A DNA stretch of 64,000 bases. Origin: Paenisporosarcina sp. OV554 (lineage in GTDB: Bacteria; Bacillota; Bacilli; Bacillales_A; Planococcaceae). A program made the position numbers and the translations under genes. Shown here one piece after another: positions 55,225-64,000 of the stretch. Each line of letters begins with the position of its first letter. Position 1 is the first letter of the stretch. Under the pieces are notes generated by a model. That model did no database searches. It was given only the letters and a program-made list of their open reading frames with translations, and was not told the origin of the DNA. The stretch covers positions 28,691 to 92,690 of the forward strand of contig NZ_QBUC01000014.1 in NCBI RefSeq assembly GCF_003058165.1, in the 5' to 3' direction.

Positions 55225-56138
55225 GCACCCCTCATTAGAAGAGAAAATTTCACTAAAATAACAACAAAGATCGCGGTGTAGAAAAACGCAAAAGCTATTA
55301 AAAATGACAAGATACTTAGCACGAAAATAGATTTCCCAATATCGTCCAAGAAACTAGCTAAATCTTCGGGTCCAAATGGCTCAATTATTGCAGCCACTAA
55401 TCGGTAACAAAAGGCAACGCCAATCGTTTTCAGTGTGGGGATTAGTACCACTAGTAAAATTGAAAAAGCAATCCCACCACCGGTAATGGAAGTGATTGAT
55501 GAAGAAAATCGAGTAAATGTGCTTAGACTCTCCGTTAAGAAGGAGCCTACGAAAGGAATGTTTTGCTGAATTATTTTCTTAATCGGTTCGGTGACCACAC
55601 TAGAAATATTCCATGAAATAAACCCTTGAACTGATATAAAAAAACTATAAATAACAACAACTGCTGAAACAATACTGAGCAAAGATGTTCGAATTATGTC
55701 TGTCAGTTTCGTAAATGGAGTTGCTGGATGAAACCGACTAATAAAATCAAGCAATATCGTCGTCATTAACAAAGGAATCAGGATTTTCTCAGTTAACAAC
55801 ACTGTAAATTGAATAAATACATATAAAGCTGGATTCCAAATTGAAAAAGCCATCGTTCCACTATTCATTAGCAAACCAGCCGTTAAAACAGGATAAACAC
55901 TCATAAAAACCGTAATCATTTCCTTGGAAAACTGTTGCATTTCATGCATGGCCTCTATTGCAGGAGTAAGTGTGTATAACACCGCTATGCAAAAAAGTGC
56001 CAGTCTTGTCCAACGCTTTCCTTGAGGAAATAAAATATCGAGAATCATACCAAAAATAATGGCAATTAGAAGAACCATGAAGTATCGGGTTACACCAAAA
56101 AGATAGGCATATAAGGGTTCAAGCATGAACCATCTCAC
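55221..56138 (-). CDS. spoIIIAE: SpoIIIAE (shortened)
   Basis: The polytopic 305-residue membrane protein of the feeding-tube complex has about seven to eight helices, with family stretches GLLMNSGTMAFSIWNPALYV, PFTKLTDIIRTSLLSIVSAV and GVAFCYRLVAAIIEPFGPED. It lacks the signal sequence and the ~90-residue periplasmic N-terminus of the 399-residue B. subtilis protein, starting directly at MRWFMLEPLYAYLFG. It lies 16 bases downstream of spoIIIAD. Confidence 0.9.
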   Translation of the reverse strand: MRWFMLEPLYAYLFGVTRYFMVLLIAIIFGMILDILFPQGKRWTRLALFCIAVLYTLTPAIEAMHEMQQFSKEMITVFMSVYPVLTAGLLMNSGTMAFSIWNPALYVFIQFTVLLTEKILIPLLMTTILLDFISRFHPATPFTKLTDIIRTSLLSIVSAVVVIYSFFISVQGFISWNISSVVTEPIKKIIQQNIPFVGSFLTESLSTFTRFSSSITSITGGGIAFSILLVVLIPTLKTIGVAFCYRLVAAIIEPFGPEDLASFLDDIGKSIFVLSILSFLIAFAFFYTAIFVVILVKFSLLMRGA

Positions 56139-56154
56139 CCCTCAATTACCTGAA

Positions 56155-56532
56155 TTATTTAATCAATAGCCGAGATAGAGTCGTAAACATTTGTTGGATT
56201 AGTGGCAACCAGTAGGTCAGTATTAATAAATGACAACTAATAGATATGAGTGGAGTAAACGCATTCAAATTCAAGTTCCGGCTCCATTCAGATAAAGCTT
56301 CACTAATAAATGTAAGAAAAACCGAGATTATTAAAACCCTTATGATTGGGAGAGCTTCTTTTGGAGCATGTTCAAGAACAGCACGTACAATTGGAATGAG
56401 CATCTGGAACAGAATATTAGAGAGTAGTATAAAGAAGAACAAACTAAGAAGTATAGGTGTGAATTGTGGAAGAATTTGTTGTAGCAACAACATAAGGAAT
56501 ATAATCACTATCGTTACTAGGATGATTTGCAT
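56155..56532 (-). CDS. spoIIIAD: SpoIIIAD
   Basis: The 125-residue membrane protein has four hydrophobic segments, including LPQFTPILLSLFFFILLSNI and a conserved-looking VFLTFISEALSEW. It is highly divergent, but size, topology and position between AC and AE identify it. It starts 3 bases after spoIIIAC. Confidence 0.85.
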   Translation of the reverse strand: MQIILVTIVIIFLMLLLQQILPQFTPILLSLFFFILLSNILFQMLIPIVRAVLEHAPKEALPIIRVLIISVFLTFISEALSEWSRNLNLNAFTPLISISCHLLILTYWLPLIQQMFTTLSRLLIK

Positions 56533-56535
56533 AAC

Positions 56536-56736
56536 TTACACCGATATGGTGAGCCATTCGAAAAAAGTAGTGATTTCTTCGAAGAAGTATCGAAGAAAAC
56601 GCAACATTTCAACCGTCATATAAAGATAACCAAAAACAAATAAAAAAAACGTAAATTCTTTTTTCCCTGTTTGTTCAAAGAAAAGGTGCAACAACGCAAG
56701 AATTACTCCAATTCCTGCCACTCGAATTACGTCCAT
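56536..56736 (-). CDS. spoIIIAC: SpoIIIAC
   Basis: The 66-residue protein has two membrane helices (VAGIGVILALLHLFFEQTGK and FFLFVFGYLYMTVEMLRFL). The EQTGKKEF loop and the size match SpoIIIAC (68 residues). First gene of the operon here; the spoIIIAA and spoIIIAB genes expected in front are absent. GAGGAGGGG precedes the ATG. Confidence 0.88.
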   Translation of the reverse strand: MDVIRVAGIGVILALLHLFFEQTGKKEFTFFLFVFGYLYMTVEMLRFLRYFFEEITTFFEWLTISV

Positions 56737-56768
56737 AAATTCCGACTTGTCCCCTCCTCCGTCTCTTC

Positions 56769-56796
56769 ATCGTATGCTCAAACAGGTTAATACATG
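56769..56796 (-). promoter_or_regulatory. Candidate sigma-E promoter of the spoIIIA operon
   Basis: CATACGAT (-10, consensus CATACAHT) with CATGTATT 12 bases upstream as a poor -35. It lies just above spoIIIAC and after the efp terminator. Sigma-E control of spoIIIA is known in B. subtilis. Confidence 0.45.
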
Positions 56797-56797
56797 A

Positions 56798-56838
56798 AAA
56801 AAAAGTTGCCATTTGCACGAAATGCAAATGACAACTCT
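56798..56838 (-). terminator. Terminator of efp
   Basis: AGTTGtCATTTGC / GCAAATGgCAACT hairpin with T8 on the minus strand. Confidence 0.9.
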
Positions 56839-56845
56839 TGTTTTA

Positions 56846-57406
56846 TTATTGTGCTCTTGAAACGTAAGCGGCTTCTGATGTGTTAATGATGAGACGATCG
56901 CCTTCGTTGATAAAGAATGGAACCTGTACGGAAAGTCCAGTTTCTAATACTGCTGTTTTCGTACCACCACTTGATGTATCACCTTTAATACCAGGCTCTG
57001 TTTCTGCAACGATTAAGATAACCGAGTTTGGTAATTCAACCCCTAATGTTTCACCTTGGTACTGCATAATTTGAACTTCCATGTTTTCACGCAAGAACTT
57101 CAACTCATACTCGATTTGTTTTGATTCGAGTTCAATTTGTTCATACGTGTCAGTATCCATGAAATTGTGCGTATCGCCGTTTGCATATAAATATTGCATT
57201 TTACGATTATCAATTTGAGCTTTTTCTACTTTCTCTCCAGCGCGGAATGTTTTTTCATTTACTGCACCAGTACGAATGTTGCGTAATTTTGAACGAACGA
57301 ATGCTGCGCCTTTACCTGGTTTTACATGTTGGAAATCCAAAACGCGCCAAATGCCACCATCTACTTCTATTGTCAAACCTGTTTTAAAATCATTTACTGA
57401 GATCAT
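56846..57406 (-). CDS. efp: Elongation factor P
   Basis: It rescues ribosomes stalled at polyproline. The 186-residue, three-domain tRNA-shaped protein has K32 in [16 protein letters not shown], the site modified in Bacillus, and the C-terminal [27 protein letters not shown] precedes the ATG. It is in an operon with yqhT and aroQ upstream. Confidence 0.96.
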   Translation of the reverse strand: MISVNDFKTGLTIEVDGGIWRVLDFQHVKPGKGAAFVRSKLRNIRTGAVNEKTFRAGEKVEKAQIDNRKMQYLYANGDTHNFMDTDTYEQIELESKQIEYELKFLRENMEVQIMQYQGETLGVELPNSVILIVAETEPGIKGDTSSGGTKTAVLETGLSVQVPFFINEGDRLIINTSEAAYVSRAQ

Positions 57407-57423
57407 TTTTGTTCCTCCAAAAT

Positions 57424-58485
57424 TTATAAGATAAGTAACTCTTTTGTAGAATGTGTTAATTTGTTATTTCCTGTTGCTGTCATGACCGAATCATCTTCGA
57501 TCCGAACGCCACCGACTCCTGGCAAGTATATCCCCGGTTCAATTGTGATAACCATTCCTTCTTCAAGAACGACATCTGAACGGAATGATAAGCCAGGTCC
57601 TTCATGGACTTCTAATCCAATCCCGTGTCCTAAAGAATGTCCAAACGCTTCTCCGTACCCTTTTGATTTAATGTAATCCCGAGCAACGGCGTCCGCTTCA
57701 ATCCCTGTCATTCCAGGTTTAATTTTCTCCAAAGCTAACATTTGTGAATCTAGAACAATTTGATAAATTTCTTTTAAGTGATCGCTTGGTTCTCCTATGG
57801 CAACTGTTCTCGTAACGTCGGATACGTATCCATTATACAATGCACCGAAGTCCAATGTTACAAAATCACCTTTTTCAATTATTTTTTTGGTGGCTACACC
57901 GTGTGGAAGAGCTGATCTGAGTCCAGAAGCCACGATAATATCAAAAGAAGATGAAGAAGCACCTTGTTTACGCATAAAGAACTCTAGTTCATTAGAAACC
58001 TCTAATTCTGTTTTTCCAGCTGCAATAAACGTAATAATGTGTTCAAAAGCCGCATCTGCGATGTCTGCGGCAGCCTTAATAATCTTAATCTCTTGAGGCG
58101 TCTTAATCAAGCGGATCTTCTCAATTAGACCAGAAACAGGAACTAGTTCTGAATTGACAGCTTTTTGATAGCTTTCAAACATGGCATAAGTCATGTCATC
58201 TTTCTCAAAACCTACTTTTTTTGCACCTATTTTTTCTAATTGTACACTAACTTCTTCGATAAGCGTTTTTGTATGTTGAACAATATCAAAGCCTTTTATT
58301 TCTGTTTCAGCTTGTTCCGTATAACGAAAATCTGTAATAAAAACTGCTTGTTCTTGAGATATAATAGCAACTCCTGCTGTACCAGTAAAACCAGTTATGT
58401 ATCTGCGATTGTATCCACTTGTAATCAACAAGGCATCGATCTGATGCTCCACAAGAGCTTGACGTAATTTAGATAATTTCTCCAT
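57424..58485 (-). CDS. yqhT: Xaa-Pro aminopeptidase/dipeptidase family (M24B)
   Basis: The 353-residue pita-bread peptidase has metal ligands in [20 protein letters not shown] (two Asp), [17 protein letters not shown] (His) and [20 protein letters not shown] (Glu, Glu). The N-terminal creatinase domain is present ([19 protein letters not shown]). It matches B. subtilis YqhT (PapA). It adjoins aroQ with no gap. An aminopeptidase for X-Pro peptides beside efp is a conserved arrangement. Confidence 0.93.
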   Translation of the reverse strand: MEKLSKLRQALVEHQIDALLITSGYNRRYITGFTGTAGVAIISQEQAVFITDFRYTEQAETEIKGFDIVQHTKTLIEEVSVQLEKIGAKKVGFEKDDMTYAMFESYQKAVNSELVPVSGLIEKIRLIKTPQEIKIIKAAADIADAAFEHIITFIAAGKTELEVSNELEFFMRKQGASSSSFDIIVASGLRSALPHGVATKKIIEKGDFVTLDFGALYNGYVSDVTRTVAIGEPSDHLKEIYQIVLDSQMLALEKIKPGMTGIEADAVARDYIKSKGYGEAFGHSLGHGIGLEVHEGPGLSFRSDVVLEEGMVITIEPGIYLPGVGGVRIEDDSVMTATGNNKLTHSTKELLIL

Positions 58486-58929
58486 TTAAGACTCCCCTTT
58501 TCTTCTATGTAAAAATGTTTCTAGTGCTAATGTATAACCAAATGTTCCAAGTCCGCAAATTTGTCCTACACAAACAGCTGCTAAAACCGATTGATGCCGG
58601 AAACTTTCTCTACTATGAATATTCGAAATATGAACTTCAATTACTGGAATAGATATAGATGCAATGGCATCGCGTAATGCATAACTCGTATGTGTGTATG
58701 CTCCAGGATTAAAAATAATTCCATCAACCTCGGCATCTTCTGCAAGGTGAAGCCAATCAATTAGTTCACCTTCATGATTTGATTGTTTACATTCCACTTG
58801 AGCATTTGATCTTTCACCATGAGTTATCAGTGACTGCTGCACATCTTCTAATGTAACCGATCCGTAAATTGCTGGTTCACGTTTTCCTAAACGATTTAAA
58901 TTCGGTCCATTCAAACATAGAATCTTCAC
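58486..58929 (-). CDS. aroQ: Type II 3-dehydroquinate dehydratase
   Basis: A shikimate pathway enzyme. The 147-residue protein has [20 protein letters not shown] with the catalytic Arg and Tyr22, the [15 protein letters not shown] loop, and [19 protein letters not shown] with HSRE. AGGGGGAA before the GTG at 58929 shows the real start; the ATG frame from 58962 has no signal. Confidence 0.94.
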   Translation of the reverse strand: MKILCLNGPNLNRLGKREPAIYGSVTLEDVQQSLITHGERSNAQVECKQSNHEGELIDWLHLAEDAEVDGIIFNPGAYTHTSYALRDAIASISIPVIEVHISNIHSRESFRHQSVLAAVCVGQICGLGTFGYTLALETFLHRRKGES

Positions 58930-58988
58930 ACTATTCCCCCTAGTTCCATCGTTCCCCTTCATTTTATCACAACAAATAGGTGCAGCAA

Positions 58989-59411
58989 CTACTTTCGTAC
59001 GTCATCATATACAGTTCGGTCATAATAAACAATTGTTTCTGCAAGGGCTCTGCAAATAAATATAATAACCGTTAATATTGGAACGGAGTGCCAACCTATG
59101 CGTGATAAGTCTGAGTATATTGCCCATTCTAATAGAAGCCATGTGGCAAACCCAACCACTATAGAAGTAGCAATGGCAGGCATTTTTTTGACCAGCAGCA
59201 ATAATCCCATCACAATATTAATTATTAAAAAGACGATAAGATATGTGAGCATCCACTTAATTGAAACGTGTGCTAGAGGGAATATTTGAAACGTTTTCGT
59301 CCAGTTTAAAGGATGCCATTTAATAAATTTAAAGACATGAAGAAAACCTAATATACATGTAAAAACTAAAGCATGTGCAGTTGATATCCAGAGGAAATGA
59401 CTACCTTTCAT
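58989..59411 (-). CDS. yqhR: YqhR-like membrane protein
   Basis: The 140-residue protein has four hydrophobic segments and the stretches [20 protein letters not shown] and [19 protein letters not shown], seen in the Bacillales YqhR family next to aroQ. Starts at GTG 59420 or ATG 59456 are possible; AAAGGA lies about 11 bases before ATG 59411. Function unknown. Confidence 0.75.
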   Translation of the reverse strand: MKGSHFLWISTAHALVFTCILGFLHVFKFIKWHPLNWTKTFQIFPLAHVSIKWMLTYLIVFLIINIVMGLLLLVKKMPAIATSIVVGFATWLLLEWAIYSDLSRIGWHSVPILTVIIFICRALAETIVYYDRTVYDDVRK

Positions 59412-59504
59412 TCGAATCACAATCCTTTCTATCTCTCCATTTTTGACTGTTATCACTCACTCTATTCATAGATATCATGATTTTCCAAAAATTAATGCAA
59501 ATCA

Positions 59505-59548
59505 AAAAGACGTACCGTGTATCAACTCGATACACGGTACGTTTCTTT
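59505..59548. terminator. Terminator of nrdJ
   Basis: ACGTACCGTGTATC-aact-GATACACGGTACGT long perfect stem with A- and T-flanks. Confidence 0.92.
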
Positions 59549-59575
59549 TATAATCTTTAGTCATTCTTTACTTTT

Positions 59576-62140
59576 TTACAGTCCACACTTAAGTTGAGCA
59601 CCGCAACTCGTACATGTATTGCAGCCACCCATTTCTTCTACTGTACCTTGTCGACAAACTGGGCATTTGTTTCCTGCTTCAGATCCAATTGTCACTTTTG
59701 TCGAACGTAAAGCTTGTATAGTATCAACTAACACAATCGGACGATTTTCCATGACTTTTTCTTCATAATGATGTTCATCCATTACATTTTCTTCAGCTTT
59801 GAGTGTCAACACTTGTGCATCTCGACTTCCATCGACATACACAGTTCCACCTTTAGCTCCACCACGGTACAGTCGTTCGTAGACCCCTTGTACTTGTTCC
59901 ACTGTATAGCCACGAGGTGCATTTACAGTTTTAGAGATAGAACTATCAATCCAACGTTGAATTATACACTGCACATCAGCATGAGCTTCAGGTGCTAATT
60001 CCATCGATGCTTTAAACCATTCTGGTAAATTATTCGCATCCACCTGTGGATTCGCTTCTAAGTATTCACGTACAATATCTGCTTTTACTTCAATGAATTT
60101 ACCTAAACGTCCACTACGATAATAAGTGAATGAGAAATAAGGTTCTAACCCTGTTGATACTCCAACCATTGTACCAGTTGATCCAGTTGGAGCAACTGTT
60201 AGTAAATGGGAATTACGAATCCCGTTTTCAATGATTGCTTCACGTACATGTGGGGCCATTTTTTTCATGAATCCTGTATTGATGAATGCTTGGCGTAACC
60301 TTTTTGTTTCTTCTAACGTCTCGCCTTGTAAGAACGGGAAACTGCCACGCTCTTTCGCAAGATCAGCTGAAGTTTCGTATGCTGCCACAGCAATCGTTTC
60401 AAAAATCTGATCGACCAATACATTACCTTCATCTGATCCATACTCTTTTTCACAATAAATCAACAAGTCTGCTAGTCCCATAACACCAAGACCAACACGA
60501 CGTTCACCAAGGGCTTGTACTTTATTTTCTTCTAAGAAGTATGGAGTTGCGTCAATGACGTTATCTTGCATACGTACGCCGACACGAACCGTTTCTTTTA
60601 AGCCTTCAAAATCGACTGTTTTCGACTCTTTTTGAGCAAATTGTGCTAAATTCACAGCTGCTAAGTTACACACGGAATATGGTGCTAAAGGTTGTTCGCC
60701 ACATGGGTTCGTTGCTACAACTTGTTGTCCATACGCTTTGGCATTGGTCATTTCGTTCGCATTATCAATAAAGAAAATACCAGGTTCAGCAGAATACGTT
60801 GCACAAATATTAATCAAATTCCATAGGTCTCTCGCTTTCATTGTGCGATAAGTACGTACGCTATGGCCTTGTTTTTCCCATTCACGAACATCACCAATTT
60901 CATGCCATTTCTCATTGTAAACTGCCATTTCTTCTGCTGTGTAGGTTTCTACAGCTGGGAATCGAAGTGCATGTTCACCATCTAATTCTACTTCCTTCAT
61001 AAAGTCATCAGTTAATGTTACTGAAATGTTAGCACCCGTTAAAAACTCTGAGTTGTTTACACTGTAAGTACCGCCGTCTAGTAATTTTGTTTCGGCATCA
61101 CGAATAATGCCATCACTGAATCCACCTAGTCCAGGAATTTTTTTATAATTGACTATTCCTTGATACATCGCTTCTTCTTGTTGCGTTAAAGGTTTAAAGT
61201 TGAGTTTATCTTTCGCAAGCTCTTTGATCGTTTCATCTTCTGTATTCTCTATTAAAAAGCGAAGAATTCTCGGATTTTGCATTTTTGAAATAATAAATTC
61301 GGCAATATCAGGATGCCAATCAGCAAGCATAATCATTTGAGCACCACGTCGGCTGCCACCTTGTTCAACAAGATGAGTTAACTTCGCTATATCGTCTAAC
61401 CATGATACTGAACCAGATGATTTTCCGTTAACACCTTTTGCTAGTGTATTTCTCGGACGAAGTGTTGAGCCATTCGTTCCAACGCCTCCACCTCGACTCA
61501 TAATTTCCATCACCTGTTTGCGATGATCAGAAATGCCTTCACGTGAATCTGGCACAAATGGCATAACGTAACAGTTAAAATAAGTTACATCCGTTCCTGC
61601 CCCTGCACCATAAAGAACTCGTCCAGCAGGAATAAATTTCATGGCTACCAATTGTTCATAAAACTTTTGGAACCATTCTTTTTTCTTTTCTTCAGTTGTT
61701 TCAACTGATGCTAAACCAGTTGCGTTACGTTTTGCAATTTGTTCATAATAAACTTCCAATGGTTTTTCAATTACATGAATAGAACGATTAACAATTCCAA
61801 GTTGTTGTTCTGTCGGATCATCAATAGCACTACGGTAATCTTCTTCAATTAACACTTTTGCTTTGTTCGCGTCTTTGTCAATTGAAACAATATAACCTAA
61901 GCCGCGGGCTGGGAATTTAGGATCTTCTTTCACTGTTAAAACTACGAAGTCTCCTGCTTTCAATGTTTCCTTCGCCATATCTTTAAAAGAATAGCGATCG
62001 ATCATTACTAAGCGGGAAACCCCTTTATGCGTAAGTGTCATTTCTTGTGTAATTGGATGTACTTGAGGAAATAATGCTATGTCTTGATTTAAATTTTCAA
62101 TGTTTAACTTACCTATTGTTTGTTTGGAAACTAGTACCAT
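59576..62140 (-). CDS. nrdJ: Class II (B12-dependent) ribonucleoside-diphosphate reductase
   Basis: It makes deoxyribonucleotides with adenosylcobalamin, without oxygen dependence. The 854-residue protein has the catalytic-barrel stretches YFNCYVMPFVPDSREGISD and RGGGVGTNGSTLRPRNTLAK, ATNPCGEQPLAPYSVCNLAA (active-site Cys with the NPCGE loop) and APTGSTGTMVGVSTGLEPYF. The C-terminal zinc ribbon (CPVCRQG...CTSCGAQLKCGL) carries the terminal redox cysteines. AGGAGGA with 6-base spacing favours ATG 62140 over 62146. Paired NrdR boxes lie upstream. The cell must obtain B12, as it also must for MutAB. Confidence 0.95.
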   Translation of the reverse strand: MVLVSKQTIGKLNIENLNQDIALFPQVHPITQEMTLTHKGVSRLVMIDRYSFKDMAKETLKAGDFVVLTVKEDPKFPARGLGYIVSIDKDANKAKVLIEEDYRSAIDDPTEQQLGIVNRSIHVIEKPLEVYYEQIAKRNATGLASVETTEEKKKEWFQKFYEQLVAMKFIPAGRVLYGAGAGTDVTYFNCYVMPFVPDSREGISDHRKQVMEIMSRGGGVGTNGSTLRPRNTLAKGVNGKSSGSVSWLDDIAKLTHLVEQGGSRRGAQMIMLADWHPDIAEFIISKMQNPRILRFLIENTEDETIKELAKDKLNFKPLTQQEEAMYQGIVNYKKIPGLGGFSDGIIRDAETKLLDGGTYSVNNSEFLTGANISVTLTDDFMKEVELDGEHALRFPAVETYTAEEMAVYNEKWHEIGDVREWEKQGHSVRTYRTMKARDLWNLINICATYSAEPGIFFIDNANEMTNAKAYGQQVVATNPCGEQPLAPYSVCNLAAVNLAQFAQKESKTVDFEGLKETVRVGVRMQDNVIDATPYFLEENKVQALGERRVGLGVMGLADLLIYCEKEYGSDEGNVLVDQIFETIAVAAYETSADLAKERGSFPFLQGETLEETKRLRQAFINTGFMKKMAPHVREAIIENGIRNSHLLTVAPTGSTGTMVGVSTGLEPYFSFTYYRSGRLGKFIEVKADIVREYLEANPQVDANNLPEWFKASMELAPEAHADVQCIIQRWIDSSISKTVNAPRGYTVEQVQGVYERLYRGGAKGGTVYVDGSRDAQVLTLKAEENVMDEHHYEEKVMENRPIVLVDTIQALRSTKVTIGSEAGNKCPVCRQGTVEEMGGCNTCTSCGAQLKCGL

Positions 62141-62167
62141 CTTCATTCCTCCTATTTATGCTTAAAA

Positions 62168-62214
62168 ACACAATATGTAGTGTAGATAATTAAATATATT
62201 ACTATATATTGATA
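62168..62214 (-). promoter_or_regulatory. Paired NrdR boxes upstream of nrdJ
   Basis: On the minus strand, ACACTACATATTGTGT (62168-62183) matches the NrdR consensus ACACTATATATTGTGT at 15 of 16 positions. A weaker partner, TATCAATATATAGTAA (62199-62214), starts 31 bases away, i.e. three helical turns, the standard pair spacing. They predict repression by NrdR-dATP. Confidence 0.75.
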
Positions 62215-62312
62215 TTAAAATCAATAGAAGCGCATGTATGGTCGAACATACACACGCAACGTCTATAGGTATATTTTACTTATTTTATACCAAAAATAGT
62301 ACTTTGTGTCCA

Positions 62313-63149
62313 CTACTTACGGTATGTCCAATCGTCATGCGCGTAACGCCTTTTTTCTAAAGCTTCTACATATTCTATTTGTTCATTTGTAAGTGAATAA
62401 GGTTCAAGATTAACATCTAATCCCTCTTCAAATCCATTTTTAAACGCTGCTACACACTCATCCATAGTCGCAGGTATTTCACGTAAACGATTGATTGCTA
62501 CTGCTTTTTCTGGTAACCCTCTTCGAACACGAGCTTTTACCGCTTCAGATGGATAATTAAATAAAGAGACGAGTTTGTCTTCATCTAAATCAAGTAAAAT
62601 CGCCCCATGCTGTAGAATGACACCTTTTTGTCTAGTTTGTGCACTGCCAGCTACTTTTTTTCCTTCAACTACTAACTCATACCAGGAAGGAGCGTCAAAA
62701 CAGACTGCGCTTCTTGGTTTTTTCAAATCACTTTTCTTTTCATCTGTATCAGGTATTGAAAAGTAAGCATCAAGCCCAAGATTTTGGAAACCTATTAATA
62801 ACCCTTCGCTTAATACTCGATATGCTTCGGTTACTGTCACTGGCATATTCGGGTAATCTTCACTGACGATAATGCTATACGTTAATTCATGTTCATGTAG
62901 TACCCCTCGACCACCTGTTGGACGACGAACAAAACCTAAGTTATGCTTTTTAACTTCTTCCATATTAATTTCTTTCTTTACTTGTTGGAAGTAGCCAATC
63001 GATAATGTGGCTGGTGTCCATCCGTAAAAACGTACGATAGGAGGCAGGAGTCCTTCGCTATGCCAATCTAATAATGCTTCATCTAAAGCCATATTAAAAG
63101 ATGGACGACAAGCACCGGAATTAATAAAATACCAAGTTGGTTTGGACAT
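62313..63149 (-). CDS. lipM: Octanoyl-ACP:GcvH octanoyltransferase LipM
   Basis: The first step of lipoate synthesis in Firmicutes. The 278-residue LplA/LipB-fold protein has [20 protein letters not shown], the catalytic Cys in [20 protein letters not shown] (about residue 150) and [20 protein letters not shown]. It supplies lipoyl groups needed by bkdB and other E2 proteins. Location beside the rhodanese gene matches B. subtilis yqhM-yqhL. Confidence 0.93.
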   Translation of the reverse strand: MSKPTWYFINSGACRPSFNMALDEALLDWHSEGLLPPIVRFYGWTPATLSIGYFQQVKKEINMEEVKKHNLGFVRRPTGGRGVLHEHELTYSIIVSEDYPNMPVTVTEAYRVLSEGLLIGFQNLGLDAYFSIPDTDEKKSDLKKPRSAVCFDAPSWYELVVEGKKVAGSAQTRQKGVILQHGAILLDLDEDKLVSLFNYPSEAVKARVRRGLPEKAVAINRLREIPATMDECVAAFKNGFEEGLDVNLEPYSLTNEQIEYVEALEKRRYAHDDWTYRK

Positions 63150-63351
63150 ATAATTTCCTCCTCACAATGTTTTTCATCTTACCAAACCAAATGCCATGTG
63201 GCTACTAAATTATTTAAATAAACTATAAAGAAAATTCAAACAGTCGAGATCTTTCATACAAGATTTTTTCAATAATACATAAAACCATATTGTGTGTGTT
63301 ATAGACATTCGAATAGATCATTATCTCTTTGTTCTATATAACTTGAACTTT

Positions 63352-63387
63352 AAAATCCATCTTTTAAGCTTTAAAAAGATGGGTTTT
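63352..63387. terminator. Orphan terminator-like hairpin upstream of yqhL
   Basis: AAAATCCATCTTTT / AAAAGATGGGTTTT stem about 50 bases before the yqhL start, with no gene in front of it on the plus strand. It may be an attenuator or the end of a small unannotated transcript. Confidence 0.5.
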
Positions 63388-63437
63388 CTCACAAGAAAAT
63401 AGTATAATAAAAACATAGAGAGAAAGGGGAAGTTGTT

Positions 63438-63818
63438 TTGACACTTATATATATTATTAGTGCTGCTTTATTAGCTTTAGTGGTCTATTTTTTAATTTCA
63501 TCACTTCGATTGAAAAAAGCTGTTTCAGGTTTAACCCAAGAACAGTTTATTGAGGGATATCGTAAAGCACAACTCATAGACGTCCGTGAACCAAAAGAAT
63601 TTGATGGCGGGCACATTCTAGGTGCGCGCAACATCCCATCTTCACAAATGCGCCAACGCTTCAAAGAAATTCGTTCAGATAAGCCTGTTTACTTGTACTG
63701 TCAAAATAGCGCAAGAAGTTCACGTACTGCTTTGTTTCTTAAGAAAAAAGGATATACGCAGATTTATCAATTACAAGGCGGTTTCCGTCAATGGACTGGT
63801 AAAATTAAAGCTAAATAA
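63438..63818 (+). CDS. yqhL: Membrane-anchored rhodanese-like protein
   Basis: The 126-residue protein has an N-terminal membrane helix (LIYIISAALLALVVYFLISS) and a single rhodanese domain. That domain contains LIDVREPKEFDGGHILGARN and YLYCQNSARSSRTALFLKKK, with the active-site Cys in CQNSAR, and ends with LQGGFRQWTG. Start is TTG behind GAAAGGGGAAG. It is likely a sulfur carrier/transferase facing the cytoplasm. Divergent from lipM. Confidence 0.9.
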   Translation: MTLIYIISAALLALVVYFLISSLRLKKAVSGLTQEQFIEGYRKAQLIDVREPKEFDGGHILGARNIPSSQMRQRFKEIRSDKPVYLYCQNSARSSRTALFLKKKGYTQIYQLQGGFRQWTGKIKAK

Positions 63819-63933
63819 TTTTCTGAAAAGTTCTTCCTATTGGAGGGCACTGCAAAAGGGACTGAAATTCATATTTCTTTCTTGAAAGAGAGAGCTTTAT
63901 TACGAAAAAAAAAACTGATTCTCAAATATCTAA

Positions 63934-63976
63934 AAATACAGCCTCTCCTAATCTCAGGAGAGGCTGTATTTTTGAT
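63934..63976. terminator. Bidirectional terminator at the right edge
   Basis: ATACAGCCTCTCCT / AGGAGAGGCTGTAT with A-run and T5; closes yqhL and probably a gene entering from the right. Confidence 0.88.
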
Positions 63977-64000
63977 TTAACTTCACGATTCTTTTTATGT

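Noticed and set aside
55079..55261. 60-codon plus frame in the spoIIIA operon
   Set aside because: Shadow of the minus-strand mini spoIIIAF and spoIIIAE end.
62147..62312. Cobalamin riboswitch upstream of nrdJ
   Set aside because: The gap is about 165 bases and AT-rich; no B12-box-like core is seen. The NrdR boxes explain control better.
1..64000. CRISPR array, tRNA or rRNA genes, prophage, complete insertion sequence
   Set aside because: No regularly spaced repeats, tRNA-like cloverleafs, transposase ORFs or phage genes were noticed when reading the window by eye.

Overview
The window is a chromosomal segment of a low-GC, endospore-forming Firmicute. It carries spo0A, spoIVB, a spoIIIA operon, cdaS and a sigma-54-controlled bkd operon, and its gene order largely follows the Bacillus subtilis yqhL-yqjK region. 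Protein style, the class II (B12-dependent) ribonucleotide reductase and the shortened sporulation proteins suggest a Planococcaceae member (Psychrobacillus, Paenisporosarcina or Sporosarcina-like). That placement is inference; genus and species cannot be fixed from sequence alone.

Layout. Positions 1-15,450 form an accessory zone with genes on both strands: a class D sortase-like start with its frameshifted acidic cell-wall substrate, a nucleotidyltransferase, a half-size MFS protein paired with a membrane-anchored FAD oxidase, GNAT acetyltransferases, a DUF2268 protease, a methyltransferase, an acyl-CoA ligase, cdaS and a YdeI-like protein. It is littered with broken genes: a frameshifted GrpB, several decayed ORFs, a cupin piece, and a 51-bp duplicate of part of cdaS. 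From 15,493 to 63,150 almost everything is on the minus strand, intact and tightly packed.

Region 15,493-38,311 is metabolic. rnz, dinB and a PepT-like peptidase are followed by propionyl-CoA carboxylase (yqjD), methylmalonyl-CoA epimerase, the mutA-mutB-meaB operon and the whole branched-chain keto-acid operon (ptb-bcd-buk-lpdV-bkdAA-bkdAB-bkdB) with its activator BkdR. Together these can take Val/Ile to acyl-CoAs and propionyl-CoA, and then to succinyl-CoA. A -24/-12 promoter and a cluster of TTGCATGC-type repeats lie directly upstream of ptb.

Region 38,475-59,411 is the spo0A-efp core: spo0A, spoIVB, recN, argR, yqxC, dxs, ispA, xseBA, folD, nusB, yqhY, accCB, a reduced spoIIIA operon, efp, yqhT, aroQ and yqhR. 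nrdJ (behind paired NrdR boxes), lipM and a rhodanese complete the window.

The most notable biology is the trimmed sporulation machinery. The spoIIIA operon begins at spoIIIAC, with no spoIIIAA or spoIIIAB. SpoIIIAE and SpoIIIAG are short, and spoIIIAF is reduced to a 54-codon, two-helix protein. SpoIVB has lost its N-terminal region and has an unusual C-terminus but keeps its His/Asp/Ser triad. Other useful items are a 31-aa Prli42 gene, a dispersed ~115-bp repeat pair, a GerC remnant beside spo0A, and clear ArgR, NrdR, Spo0A/sigma-H and sigma-54 sites.
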